Assembly: GCA_015680905.1 (NCBI GenBank)
Contig: CM027385.1
Span: forward strand, 27,782,501 to 27,846,500
From: Coptis chinensis
Taxonomy: Eukaryota > Streptophyta > Magnoliopsida > Ranunculales > Ranunculaceae
Direction: 5' to 3'
Length of the DNA: 64,000 nucleotides
Every line of letters begins with the position of its first letter. Position 1 is the first letter of the stretch. The position numbers and the translations under genes were made by a program. The notes under the pieces were generated by a model. The model ran no database searches. It worked only from the letters and a program-made list of their open reading frames with translations, and had not been told where the DNA came from. Below, piece by piece: positions 25,481-38,147 of the stretch.

Positions 25481-26279
25481 GGTGGTGTCATCTCAACACT
25501 ACTTTGTAGAATAGGCGAAAACACTGGAAGAACCTCGGAAAATCTAAAATTTACGTGTTTTCTTTGGAGAGAGGAAGGCTTGGTATCTATCTTGGGTTTT
25601 GGAATTCACGGTATTTGGCGAGATTTGCGCTCTACTTGGGTTGGCGCTTCACTCATTAAATTTTCGATTTCGGTGTTTGGCGAATTGGCGCTCTACTTGA
25701 AAAGCGTAATCTCTAGTGATTTTCAGTTTCTGATAAAGTAGAGGCGAGTCGCTCGGCTTCGGAAGCGTAAGGCGTGAATGAAATGAGAAATTGAGTTTCT
25801 AAGAAAAAACAAGAAAAACAAAGAAAAGGTTTGGGTGAAAAGTGAAAGATGATTGTGGGGTGTAGTGTGGGTTGTGAGTGTAGTATGATGGAAGTTTAAA
25901 TAGGTTACGGGTTTCCAAAGCAGATCGGCAAGTTGCCAAATTGTTTTAAGGCCATTTCGGAAATAGGAAGCTGCCAAACCCCGGAACTAACCATGTCTTT
26001 GATTTCCTAACAACCACGGTATCTTTTTAAACTTGGTTTAGAATAGTAACTTCTAAACTCTCCTACATATCATGCTACGCTACAAAAAAATCATAGATAT
26101 GCGGTATCGGCCTAATTTTCAACTTTTACTCCAAGACAACTATCTGAAAGATAATCAAAATAAATTATATTAAAATAATATGAAATCCAAGCAATCTAAA
26201 ACAAACAACTTAATACTCAAATCTAACTCTGAAAATAAATTCCACTAACAAAACAATAAAACAATGTAATTAAAGGACC

Positions 26280-27440
26280 TGGTGATGGTGCACACCTAAG
26301 TGTGAAGAAGATGGTCCCACGGATGGAGGCGGCTACGTGGTGTCGAATGGCTTGGAGCCATCGGCTCGGCGGCGGCGGCGGCTCATGCCTCTCGGACTTC
26401 GGTGAGACGGACTCATCCACGAGTGGCATGCGTCGTAGCATCTCTATCTGAACAAGTTGTGCTTCCATCTCGATCTTGAGTCGCGGCATCTTGGGCTTGG
26501 TGGTTATTGTGGATAACCTCCATGTTAGACAAGATATCATCGACCGCTTTCTGAGCATTTCAAGCCCATGATGCGAAGGTCCGTTTTGCTTATTCGGAAA
26601 TACAATCTGTCTATGTCTAATATCTTCCACGGATCACGATAACGCATGAAACCGGTCTGCGACATTATCATTCGATTCTAAATTAGAAGTATGACTATCA
26701 AAATTATCGTCAACCAACCATGTCATATCTTCCTTTTCATCATCCACTCAACCTTCTCTGCGGACAACGGCCAAGTCTTTTGAATGCATTCCTTATAAAT
26801 ACTTGCATTAGAGGGCAATTTGATCTTAATAGGAACGGATCTAGCGGCGGCTCTAAATGAGAGCATAATCTTAGTGATCAATCACGGGAAGAGGCGCTAG
26901 GCTCTTTCCCTCCTCTAATCACATTCAAAATTAAATCAAGGATGCAGAAATTATACTCCGCCGTTTGCAAATTCGAGAGAGCGTCGCGGACCGAAGTCGA
27001 TGTGTACGACTTTGTCTTTCAGGGGCGTTCTTACCCAATCTGGCGGCGGCCGGTTGATTAGTTCGAGAATCGTCGGCGAGCCTTGATGAGATATCGTATT
27101 GTATTCACCCTCTATGACCGTATCTTTCATCAAAGCGAGGCTGCGGTATTCTTGGATTCTGAATGGTGCGTATCTAGGTTGGTTCACGGGGGTGATTCTA
27201 ATAGCTCGACCAACAATTGTCTCGTAACTTCCTCCGCGTTCTGCTATCCTAATGAAAATCCTATTTCCCTCCACTTCGTTTCTTATAAAACTGTTCCACC
27301 AAATCATAGTGGTAGGAATCCAGCGTCGAATACCCACGGTCCGTTCAATTTCTCTTAAACATCTCCGCGTCATAAAATAAGCTATCGGAAACAAAAGCAA
27401 AGCGTTTTCGTGAGAGAATTCGTCGTTAGCGCCATTGAAG
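26280..27440 (-). pseudogene. Athila first env-position reading frame, copy B (fossil)
   Basis: A comparatively long minus-strand stretch (26951-27502) matches the frame at 52846-53136 over its RNEVEGNRIFIRIAE and LMKDTVIEGEYNT segments; the C-terminal ESVSPKSERHE segment follows at lower coordinates. Fossil, several breaks. Confidence 0.6.
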
Positions 27441-28659
27441 TTATTTACTGATTTGGGGTTTGTAGATGGTGGTGGATCGCGAGTTTGATGAAAACTAACC
27501 AAACCGGCGATGGTGGTTATGGTAGGTTGGTGGCGGAGGTTCGAAACTTCGAATTGGTTGGTGGTTTTCGATGGTGGGATCGGTTGGAGATTGTGGAAGA
27601 TTGGTGTTGAGTTTCTATTATGGGCGTGGGTGGTGTTTCTATTTGGATATATTCTATTATTTATTATTATTATTTTTTTATTTTTTTTTTTTTTTTAGGT
27701 TGGTAGGGTTTGGATTTATACTTTGTGTCAAAGCGGTGGAGAAGAAGAAGATCGCGACCGGTTTTGGAAGGGCGGAAGGCTTCATTATAAAATGGCGAGT
27801 CGCTCTTTGGATTTTGGACTTACAGAGTTTGGCTGAATCGGCTCTGATTCGGCTTGTAGTGGCTTCGGTGGGCGAGTCGGCCCAAGCCAAGTCGTATTTT
27901 TCGACTTTTATCGATTTTTAAGCGCAATTTCAAACTAGATTTCCGCCGTTATCGGTCCGATTCTTGCGAATGAGATATGGAAATGATCAGGAGAGAATTT
28001 CCAATCAATGATCCATAAAACACTCGATTCAACCGGGGTGACGAATAAGATAGTGGAAAACGCCCTCGTAGTGCGTGCATGGCGTAAGTTATCGCGACGA
28101 ATGAACACTAAATTTGATAACGTCAACCCAAATGAACTATACTAATGGACCTAAACAACACAACTAGAAAGTTCGAGCAATCCGGATGGAAAGGTGATTT
28201 CCCACCCCAAACAAATTTTTAACCCAAAATTTGTTTACAATATCAGGTCGTTTAAAGTCGATTCCCAAGACTTGTTGGATTGCTATGTCTATGATTTTTA
28301 TGAATTTTACTTTATTTTTATTTGTTTACTATAAGAAACCACGAAAAACAATAAATACATAATTCACTCCATAGAGGAACATGACTCAAAATCGAGAAAA
28401 CATGCGAAAGTGGAAAGCGTGAATTATGTGGTGTGGACTTAGGATCCGGTACTTCTGAGCCACACACTCCATAAGGAGGGCCGGTTACTGAATGGTGTAC
28501 TTATCGGTATATGGAAATGAAAGTAAGTACACCAAATGACAAGGTCGATCCTCATAGGCGAGGGTCTGTAAAAGGACTTCCTCCACATCGAGGGGGACAA
28601 AAGTTAAGTGAAAATGTTTTAACCGTTGACCATTAACTTGAAATGCTTATTTGTCATTG

Positions 28660-31400
28660 GGATTTACCAAGGTAATTGCCCGTGAAGGGGGTGACTTGAT
28701 AACGAGAAAAGGACCGGACCAACGGGTTTTAGTTTCACACGGGAAAATATGTAGGCGGGAGTTGTAAAGCAAAACCTTTTGTCCGACCACAAACTCTTTT
28801 CGCGCAAGATATGCTTATCATGAACCGTTTCATATTGGCTTTATAATCCTTGGCGAGATCGTAAGAATCGCTGCGGATTTCTTCAAGCTCATTTAATTGT
28901 AACTTGCGTTTGACACCGCCTCATCAATATTGAAGTTAAAGGCTTTTTATAGCCCACGAGCACGGTGCTCTAATTGACGGGCAAATGACATGGTTTCCCA
29001 AATATAAGTCTAAAGGGAGACATACCTATAGGAGTTTTGAAAGCAGTTCTATATGCCCATAAGGCATCCGATAGGCAGCTTGACCGGTCTTTCCTATCGG
29101 GGTTTCTTGTTGTTTCTAAAATCTTTTTGATTTCCCTATTAGAAACTTCTACTTGTCCGCTAGTTTGTGGATGATAAGGAGTTGCTATTTTGTGTGTAAC
29201 TCCATACTTTTTCACTAGGGATGCAACAACTCATTTGCAAAATGTGTTCCCCCATCACTAATGATGGCTTTAGGAATGCCAAACCTACGTGAAAATGTAT
29301 TCTTTAATAAAAATACTACGGTCTTATGGTCATTGCTCTGACAAGCTAGGGCCTCTATCCATTTAGACCGTAGTCCACGGCAACTAGGATATAAATATAA
29401 CCGTGGGAAATAGGGAAGGGCCCATGAAATCAATACCCCAAACATCGAAAATTTCTACTATCAAGATTGGATTTAAAGGCATCATATTACGGCCGTGATT
29501 AAGCCCAAGTTGTTGGCAAGCGAATACCGTCTTGCAATGCACTTGGGCATCCTTAAAAAGGGTAGGCCAATAAAATCCACATTGAAGAAATTTAGCGGCT
29601 GTTTTCATTCGCTAAAAGTGGCCACCACACTCTTTGTCATGGCGAGCGATAGGACTTCATTATATTCCCAGGGGAATGCGGCGACGAATAATCGATCCGC
29701 ACAATACTTAAAAGGTAGGGCTCATCCCAATAGTATAACTTGACTCGGCCAAGAATTTCTTACGTTCATTTCTTGACCAATTATGAGGCATAACATCAGC
29801 CGCTAAATAATTTCACGATGTCGCATACCATGGTGATGAAAAAATAGCATCTGAGATGTTCATCGGGGAAAAGAGTCGGTATGGACTCGAGAATCACTAC
29901 TATCGTCATTTGTAAGTCTAGATAAGTGGTGCGGCAACTACGTTTTCGACCCCTCTTTTTGTCCTTTATTTCTAATGTGAACTCTTGCGGGAGAAGAATC
30001 CATCGGATTAATCTGCGCTTAGCATCCTTCTTTGCAAGAAGGTACCTAAGAATTTTGCATGGTCGTGTAAACTAAAGTTTTAGAACCAACCAAATAAGGG
30101 CCGAAATTTATCTAAAGCATAAATGGCGGCTAAAATTCTTTTTCAGTAGTTGTATAATTCCGTTGAGCATCGTTTAAAGTTTTACTAGCATAATAAATAA
30201 CAGTGGACTTATTATCTAGTTTACGTCCTAAAAACGACACCAAGCTGCATAGTCACTAGCATCACACATGAGTTGAATGGTTTAGACCAATCGGGATTTT
30301 GTATAATAGGTGCGATGGTTAGGGCGACTTTTAAGGTTTCAAAAGCCTGTTTCTGATTAAAATTAAAATCAAAGATGGCATCTTTCAAAGGAGGTTAGTT
30401 AAAGGCCTAGCTATTTTGAAAAATCCTTGATGAAAGCAGCCTATAAAACCTGCATGGCCTAGAAAGGCTCTAATCTCACGGACGGTCCGTGGTTTTAGGT
30501 AGAATTAAGCTATCTTATCTAGTTTGGCTTTATCTACTTGATGCCATCACTAGATACAATATGACCTAGTACTATGCCCTTTTTGACCATGAAATGACAC
30601 TTTTCCCAATTTAAAAGCGAGGCTCTTTTCTTCACACCGTGTCAAAACCTTAGGCGAGGTTAGACAAAGCGATCGTGAAGGAGTCTCCATAGATAGAAAA
30701 ATCATCCATGAAAACTTCCATAAAGCTCTACCATGTCACTAAATATATGAAGCATACATTTGGAAGGTGGAAGGGGAGCATTACAAAGGCCAAAAGGCAT
30801 TAGTTTATAGGCATATGTTCGAAGGGACATGTGAAAGTAATCTTTTCTTGGTCATCAATATCAATAATAATCTGAAAATAGCGAGAGTTGCCATCCAGGG
30901 AAACAATAAAAGGCATGACCCGACTAGGCGTTCTAGCATCGATCTATAAATGGTAAGGAAAGTGATCCTTTAGGTGTCATAGCATTTAAAGCGTCTGTAA
31001 TCAATACTGATTCTCCATTTCATAGGACCTTGAGTGACAACATAGTCACCCTTCCCGTTACGTACCATGGTAATTCCGACTTCTTAGGAACTACATGAAT
31101 GGGACTTACCCATTCATTATCGGAGATTGGGTATATAATACCGCATCCGATGTCGCAAGACTTCTTCCCCTAACCACCTCTTTCATGGCGGGGTTTAAGC
31201 GGCCGAGGTTCGCGAGAAGTCTTGGCGTATCCCTCAAATGGATACGATGAGTCGCGGAGACATTAGGGTCGATGCCCTTAATGTCAGCTAAGGACCAACC
31301 AATCGCGGACCGATGTTCCCTAATCACCCTTATTAAAGATGTCTCTTCATCTTTAGATAACAAAGAAGATATAATTACGGATGACTACCATCCGGATCAA
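28660..31400 (-). pseudogene. Athila pol block (integrase, RNase H, RT), copy B (fossil)
   Basis: The integrase pieces are the clearest in the window. A zinc-binding region precedes [14 protein letters not shown] (near 29430-29480). The core contains [20 protein letters not shown], and [16 protein letters not shown] follows (near 28970-29215), which is diagnostic of the Athila lineage. RNase H and RT segments follow to the right. The frames are broken many times. Confidence 0.8.
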
Positions 31401-31729
31401 GTTAATATATTTTTTTTCCCGGGAAGAGGTTTAAGCAGGGGTGGGTGGAAAATCAATAGATATTTCGTCGGGTCCTCATTTTGCATAATGAATACCTTTC
31501 GGGTAGCAAGTCTTCATAATCGATGTATGGAGCAACCGAGCCGGGTCTACAATTGGTGTGGACTCTAGGATGGTGTTGACTTCCTCTAAGTAGGAGTCAT
31601 TTACAAAATCGAAGTTCAAAAGAAAGGAATTTGTACATATTGTTTTCGAGGAAGCGTGTTGTTAAAATAATCTTGAGCTAAACTCGATCATGCTAACCTC
31701 CCCATCTATAGAGCCGAATCGGTAAGCTG

Positions 31730-34140
31730 TTTCATCATTTTAAAAACATTTACCTCGGGAAAAGATGGCCAAAAGATAAGGACATCTTTCCATCGCGACA
31801 ATTTATAAAGCGCGTTGGCGGTTGCCAAGAAGGGCGCCCTAAGATGATCGATGCCAGTCATTAGCGACTTACGTATCGAGGATAACAAAATCAGCAGGAT
31901 AGTAGAAATCCGAACCTTAACAAACGTTTTCCACTACACCTTTAGGATACTTAATTGACTGTCGCTAATTGCAAGCGTTATTTTTGTAGGTTGCATTTCC
32001 TGTAGACCTATTTGTTTATACAAGTAATCACGGAGTAAGTTAACACTTCGCCCGTGTCTAATAAAGCGGTCGATGCGTGTGGGAATCTCTAAGGTGCATT
32101 TTCTGATAGGGGCGACCCGGGTCCTTGTACTTAACAATTCCATTATTTTCGGATAAAGTTGGAACCGCTGATTCGGGTAAAAAGCGTCTTTGGGTATGTT
32201 CGTCTTCGCCTAGTAGTGCCACAACTCTTTAAGAAACTTAAGCGTGGTTAGGAAGCTTTTTAATAGCCGAGAAAAGGAGGTTTATCGTTAGATTCTTGAA
32301 AACGTTCCTAATTTCCTCAAAGTTTGTATCCCTAGTTAGCATGGCTAATTTTTGAGGAACGGTGGTTTAAACTCTATATTTCGTGATATATGGCTCTACT
32401 TGCTGTGTAACCTTGGCTTTCGGTTTCTTTGGTTGTGGTTTAAACGGTACCTCTACCGTGGTAGGCTCCTCGGTTTCTATTTGGGGTATCTAGTTCGATA
32501 TCGGTGTAGGGATCTTGATGGGGTAACTATAGGAGCGATTACTTTGTTATCAACCACTCTTCCGAGCGGAGAGTGGTGATGGCATTTAGGTCACCTACGA
32601 TTGTAGTGTCCGTACTAGAATTACCGTTTACCTCAAAATTTTGTGTTTCTTTGTTTTAGGGTTTGGTATAGCTTGACTGGAAACCGCCTTTTGGTTGGAA
32701 ACTTTCTCTTGGGCTAAGCTGTTGTATGCCCCGATTTATTGATTGTAAGATCTGTTCGTTTGATTTAGTCATTGATTGGAAAAGTTGTTGGGTAACTTTG
32801 TATAAAGCGTCGATACGATCCGGTTGTGTAGGTGTAGTAGTCCCGGGGTGGTGCGACTGGAACTATCTCGGTGATTATTTATGGGTGGGTTGTGATAGTT
32901 ATTATTATTAAACTGGAACGATACCTCTATTGGTATTATAATTATTATAATTATTTTGACCTTGTGCTTGACCTTGCCTAGGTTGCGCTTGGTTGTTATA
33001 ATTATTATAATTCCCTTGACTTTGTCCTTGTCCTTGCCTAAATGGAACTTGGTTATAATTGTTTGCTTGCCTAACGTTTTGATTATTGTACCCTGGAGGT
33101 GTTACTTGTTGATTATTTCTCCAGTGAAGTTGGGATCCGTCTCCGTGATGCGTTAGGAATAGGATAGTTATTAATAGAGTAAACATTATCTTGCTCACGG
33201 TGGTTGTTGTTCATAAGCTAGAGGACAATAATTGTCGAGTGCTCGGACTCAAACAGAAATTACATGGGTTGAGTTTACATTCATGACGAGGGGATAGGCT
33301 TTTCTTTGAGCAGAAATAGCCTCTACTTTTTAGTTAGAGATTCCAGTAAAATTTTTTAAGTTCGGATCGGTTTTATTCTCAAATATACCGCGGCCTTTCT
33401 TTGTTGAAGAAGAACTATTTGGCGGGGATATCATCACTACCCCAATTATTATTTCGTTTAGTTTGGTCTTCTAAAATTTGTAAGCCTCCGTGGCTCCTTT
33501 ACTTAGGAAACTACCCCGGTCATTATGTCAAGGACTTCTTTATGGTGATGTTGAAGTCCTTTGAAAAAGGCACGCGAACTAACGTGTCTTTTGCTAGGTT
33601 ATGGTGTGGACACTCTATAAGGAGATCGGTGAAGCGATTCCATGCCTCGAGAAAATGATTCATGAGGGTTTGTCCCGGAAGAAATGAATCTTGGAAAGCA
33701 TTTCATCCGTCTTTAGGGGTGGGTAAAAATGTTCCATAAACAAATTTGAACAAGTTTAGCCCACGAGTCCACAGAATTAGGCTTGGGCAGTTAACCAAGG
33801 CGCATGCCTTATCGACTAATGTGAAAGGAAATACCCTTAGTTTAATCTGTTCGGTACCAAACCGTAGGATGGTGGAATGTTATAAGGACTTGTTCAATCC
33901 ACGCGTGTGTTGGTAAGGTTTTTCATGGTCTAGACCATGGAAAGCGGATAACAATTAAATATGTTTGGGGAATTCGAAAAATCCCCAATCGTGCGCTAGA
34001 GCGATGCAAGACTTAGGGCTATCGCTCAAAGCTTTGTAGAAGTCGGAGAGAGGAGTCTCTCTTTTCTTGACCATTATGTGGGGTATGGTGTGTGTGATAG
34101 TAGTTAGAGGTGTCGTGGGTGGTGTACTAGATAGACTTGT
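31730..34140 (-). pseudogene. Athila gag and protease block, copy B (fossil)
   Basis: Collinear with 17900-20290. The protease region is near 31730-32290 and gag lies to its right. An open stretch at 32908-33198 encodes the tail rich in Asn, Gln, Gly and Tyr, with repeated NYNNYNNQ and QGQGQ words. Broken many times. Confidence 0.7.
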
Positions 34141-34733
34141 TTGTTGTGGTGTAATTGCGTTTGTTGTTTTGTTGACCGGACCTTAATCTCATGCAAGACT
34201 AAGTTGAGCTTAACTAACATGCAACACTCCAAACAATTTCGATATACTAGTATAAAACCTCTAGCTGGAAAATGCGAGGTATGGAAGAAAGGAATGCGAT
34301 GGCGTCCTTGCTTCGCTTATGAATAGCATCTTGTTTACTGGCGTGTTCGGTGTATATAAGAGATTAGAACAACGAAAAACTTGACAACTCGAAGTTCAAA
34401 ACAAGTGTGGAAATCACGTGATTTTGAGAAGGCGTAGCGCTTCTATATATTAGCGCTCAAGGCTAGCAAAGTCAAAGCTCCGGAAGAAGATGCGCAGGTC
34501 GCTCTCTTTGAAAGTGGCCTTCGGTGTATAAGCGAGAAGTCCATGAAGATAGCGGGTCGCTCTCTTTGAAGCGTGGCCTTCGAGTCGCGTTTTTCTGTCG
34601 AATTTTTCCAAAACTGAAGCGGCAACCACGGTATGAATCAAACAAGGGTGGGTGGGTGAAATGGGACTTAAAAATAACTAATTATATTATGAATACAATG
34701 CTAAAGTGCAACTAAGATGGCGGTATAGCCATT
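34141..34733 (-). other. Leader and primer-binding site, copy B
   Basis: The primer-binding site is at 34716-34731 next to the LTR start at 34734. The leader has the ACCCACCCACCC run near 34650 and GC-bearing repeats at 34430-34600. No gene is seen. Confidence 0.55.
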
Positions 34734-36085
34734 TGATAAATGTAAAATGAATAGTTTACCTACTGAAATGAACTCTGAATCAAAGCGTAAGTAAACTAAA
34801 CTTAGTACTTTTACGAGTCTATTATCAAAGCTTCTACTCTCAATGCGAATTGCACTAAATGGAGTCACGAAGTTCGTTTCCACTCCTAGTTCCCTAGCAT
34901 GGATTGTTTTCTAAGTCTAACTAGTCACTCTTAAGTCAATGAGAGCTTTCTGAAATATTATACTCACGATACTTACTTAAGATGATTACTAGAAATTAAC
35001 TACAAATGCTATGGAAATACTATTGTTTGACTCTAGATAAAGGAATTAGGGGAATCGAATCCACCTCGAATCCAACTTAATGACCTAGTACAGATTGTGG
35101 GGTATCTCGATTCTTACGTTTTCCGGCAAGAATTCGAGTCTAATCCCTAGTGTTCATGGCATTTCTACCAAGTACTAACTAGCATGTGAGGTCGCCCACC
35201 CATTCTCATGGTGAAAAGCGACCTTCTAGAGTGGAATAGATGCTACAACGTTTCTATACTAAACAACTAAGGTTTCATCAAGGCTTCATCAACCCCTCTA
35301 ATGGAGGTTTAGCCTTGAGTCATTAATCTAACATTTACCATTGAATCTAAACTAAACATAATGTGAGAAATTGAGACTTACTTAATTTAGCAATAATGAA
35401 TCTAATTTAATGGTTTGGAATAAAACAATGACAAGAATTGAATTTAGATCTAAAATGGAAATGACAAATTCGAACTTGATAAAAAATACTACTTTATTTA
35501 TCTAATCTATCAAGAACAATGATTCAAGGACTTAATCTAAAACAAAATTTAAATGGAACTAAAACTTAATTTAATTAATAAAACTAGATCTATAATTCTA
35601 TATCTTAATTTAGGTCTAACTAGCTACCATTAACAAAGAGCTAAGCTTTTGTTTTTATACATCAGATCCAAAATTCGTGCATGGGCTTGGAGCCATGGGT
35701 TGGGCGGAGAATCGGGCCCAAAACCCAATTCTTTCGATCAAAAAGGCCTCTTCAGCTGCAGTTAGCTTCCACAGACTTTTCGTCCACTTCTGCTCCTCTG
35801 ATTGGGTCAAGGCTTGGACCATTGCAAAGCTCTTTCCGAGCCAGTCGTTTTGACATAAGGTAGGCCTCAATCCGAGTCTGAGTCCAAAGATATGGCATTC
35901 GGAAGTTTCTGGCGACTTTGCTCCTTTATCTCGCTAAAGTGGCACATTTCGCAAGATAATGGACTTTGAAGCTGAAATGCATAAAAACATGTAATCAGTA
36001 TTAACTCTTACTTATTATTCACATAATTGGTCTAATGATTATGATTATTATGGGGTTAGAACTTCTGAGTTTTGGGCTCTTATCA
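34734..36085 (-). repeat. Athila LTR 3 (5' LTR of copy B)
   Basis: It starts TGATAAATGTAAAATG and ends GGGCTCTTATCA. About 1.35 kb, the same short form as LTR 1. Its right flank is not a polypurine tract but gag of the outer element, beginning with the CTTTC target copy. Confidence 0.85.
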
Positions 36086-36090
36086 CTTTC
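36086..36090. repeat. Target-site duplication of nested Athila dimer, right copy
   Basis: CTTTC, matching the uninterrupted gag sequence at this point and, with one mismatch, the left copy at 7599-7603. Confidence 0.6.
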
Positions 36091-38147
36091 GGCTTGGGCT
36101 AACGTTGTTGTATGCCCCGATTTATGGATTGTAAAATCTGTTAGTTTGATTGAGTCATTATGCGGAAAAGTTGTTGGGTAACTTGTATAAAGGCGTCGAT
36201 CACGATCCGGTTGTGTAGGTGTAGTAGTCACGGGTGGTGTGGATTTGGAACTATCTCGTTGATTATTTATGGGTGGGTTGTGATAGTTATTATTATACTT
36301 AGGAATGATACCTCTATTGGTATTATAATTATTATAATTATTCTGACCTTGTGCTTGACCTTGTCGTGGTTTTAAGCTTGGTTGTTATAATTATTATAAT
36401 TCCCTTGACCTTGTCCTTGTCCTTGTCTAGGTGGAGCTTGGTTATAATTGTTTGCTTGCCTAACGTTTTGATTATTGTACCACGGAGGTGTTACTTGTTG
36501 ATTATTTCTCTGAAGTTGGGATGTTGTCTCCAAGGGCGTTAGGAATAGGATAGTTATTAATAGAGTAAACATTATCTTGTTACGGTGGTTGTTGTTCATA
36601 AGCTAGAGGACAATAATCGTCGGGGTGCTCTGGACTCAAACGAAATTACATGGGTTGGAGTTTACATTCATGGCGGGGATAGGCTTTTGTTGAGCGAGAA
36701 ATAGCCTCTACTTTTTAGTTAGAGATTCGAGTAAATTTTAAGTTACGGATCGGTTTTAGTCTCAAACATACCGTGCCTTTCTTTGTTGAAGAAGAACTAG
36801 GCGGGGGATATCATCACTACCCCCAATTATTATTCCGTTTAGTTTGGTCTTCTAAAATTTGTAAGCCTCAGGGGCTCCTTTACTTAGGAAACTACCCCAT
36901 TCATTATGTCAAGGACTTCTTTATGGTGGTGTAGAAGACCTTTGAAAAAGGCACGAACTAACGTGTCTTTCGCTAAGTTATGATGTGGACACTCTATAAG
37001 GAGATCGGTGAAGCGATTCCATGCCTCGAGAAAATGATTCATGAGGATTCGCGCGGAAAAAATGAATCTTTGAAAGCATCTCATCCGTCTTTAGGGGTGG
37101 GTAAAAATGTTCCATAAACGGTGAACAAGTTTAGCCCACGAGTCCACGAGAATTAGGTGGCAGGCAGTTAACCAAGGCGCCTTATCGGCTAATGTGAAAG
37201 GGAATACCCTCGGTTTAATTTGTTCGCACCTACCGTGTAGGATGATGGAATGTTGTAAGGACTTGTTCAATCCTACGCGTAATGCCGATAAGGTTTTTCA
37301 TGGTCTAACCCATGAAAAGCGGGTAACAAATTAAATATGTTTGGGGATTCGAAAAAATCCATTTGGAATCGGTGCTAGAGCGATGCGATTTAGGGCTATC
37401 GCTCGAGGCTTTGTAGAAGTCGGAGAGGAGTCTCTCTTTCTTCACCATTATGTCGGTATGGTGTGTGTGATAGTAGTTAGAGGTGTCGGTGGGTGGTGTA
37501 CTAGATAGACTTGTTTGTTGCCGTGTAATTACGTTAGTTGTTTTGTTCGACCCGGACCTTAATCTCATGCAAGACTAAGTGGAGCTTAACTAAACATGCA
37601 ACACTCCAAACAATTTCGATATACTAGTAGAAAACCTCTAGCGGAAATGCGAGGTATGGAAGAAAGGAATGCGATTGCGTCCTTGCTTCGCTTATGAATA
37701 GCGTCTTGTTTACGCTTGTTCGGTGTATATAGCAGGTTAGAACACTGAAAAAATATGAAAGATCAACGTTTGAATCAAAGCCGCCGAAATCCGAAAAATT
37801 TTAACTTGGCGCCAGCGCTCGAAAGTAATTTTCAGATTGTTGTGTTTTAAGTGGTCGCACTCCAAATGGGGAATTGGTCGCTCGATTGTAAATCGAATTA
37901 CGAGTGTTTGGCTGGTCGCAAGATGGTATGAAGCTATTTCGATGGTAAACGAAATTCCGGTAACTTAGCTGGTGGGTCGGCGCTCTCCTTGGCGCTCAAT
38001 CCGTATATTTTCTCGAATTTGTCAATTTGAAATGGGCAACCACGGTATGAAACAAACAAGGGTGGGTGGGTTTAATGGGACTTAAAAATGACTACTTCTA
38101 CTATGAAAACAATGCTAAAGTGTAACTAAGATGGCAGCGACGCCATT
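36086..38147 (-). mobile_element. Outer Athila element, right remaining part (gag start and leader)
   Basis: Minus-strand sequence collinear with 18866-20887: proximal gag, including an Asn/Gln/Tyr-rich stretch (36372-36599), a capsid piece resembling SWNRFTDLLIECPHHNLAKD near 36884-37084, the leader and the primer-binding site (38130-38145). It begins precisely where 4586-7603 stops, so these are the two halves of one element split by the dimer. Frames are broken many times. Confidence 0.8.

Larger units (their letters stand above)
22781..34733 (-). mobile_element. Athila internal region, copy B
   Basis: It is a near copy of 8942-20887, shifted by about 13.85 kb, with the same order: leader, gag, protease, pol, env-position frames, 3' untranslated region and polypurine tract (22781-22792). 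A poly-T tract lies near 23585-23624. Same family and state as copy A: broken throughout. Confidence 0.8.
7604..36085 (-). mobile_element. Nested Athila dimer: LTR-internal-LTR-internal-LTR
   Basis: Three LTRs (7604-8941, 20888-22780, 34734-36085) alternate with two full-length internal regions (8942-20887, 22781-34733), all in minus orientation. Each LTR is followed on its right by a polypurine tract of the next copy and preceded on its left by a primer-binding site, except at the two outer edges, where the flanks are gag sequence of an older relative. The flanking 5-base repeats match, so the array behaves as one insertion. Family knowledge explains this form by unequal exchange between LTRs of an inserted element. 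Both internal regions carry gag, protease, RT/RNase H, integrase and two env-position reading frames, all broken by many short changes. The copies are close in sequence, so the dimer is probably young relative to its host element. Confidence 0.8.
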
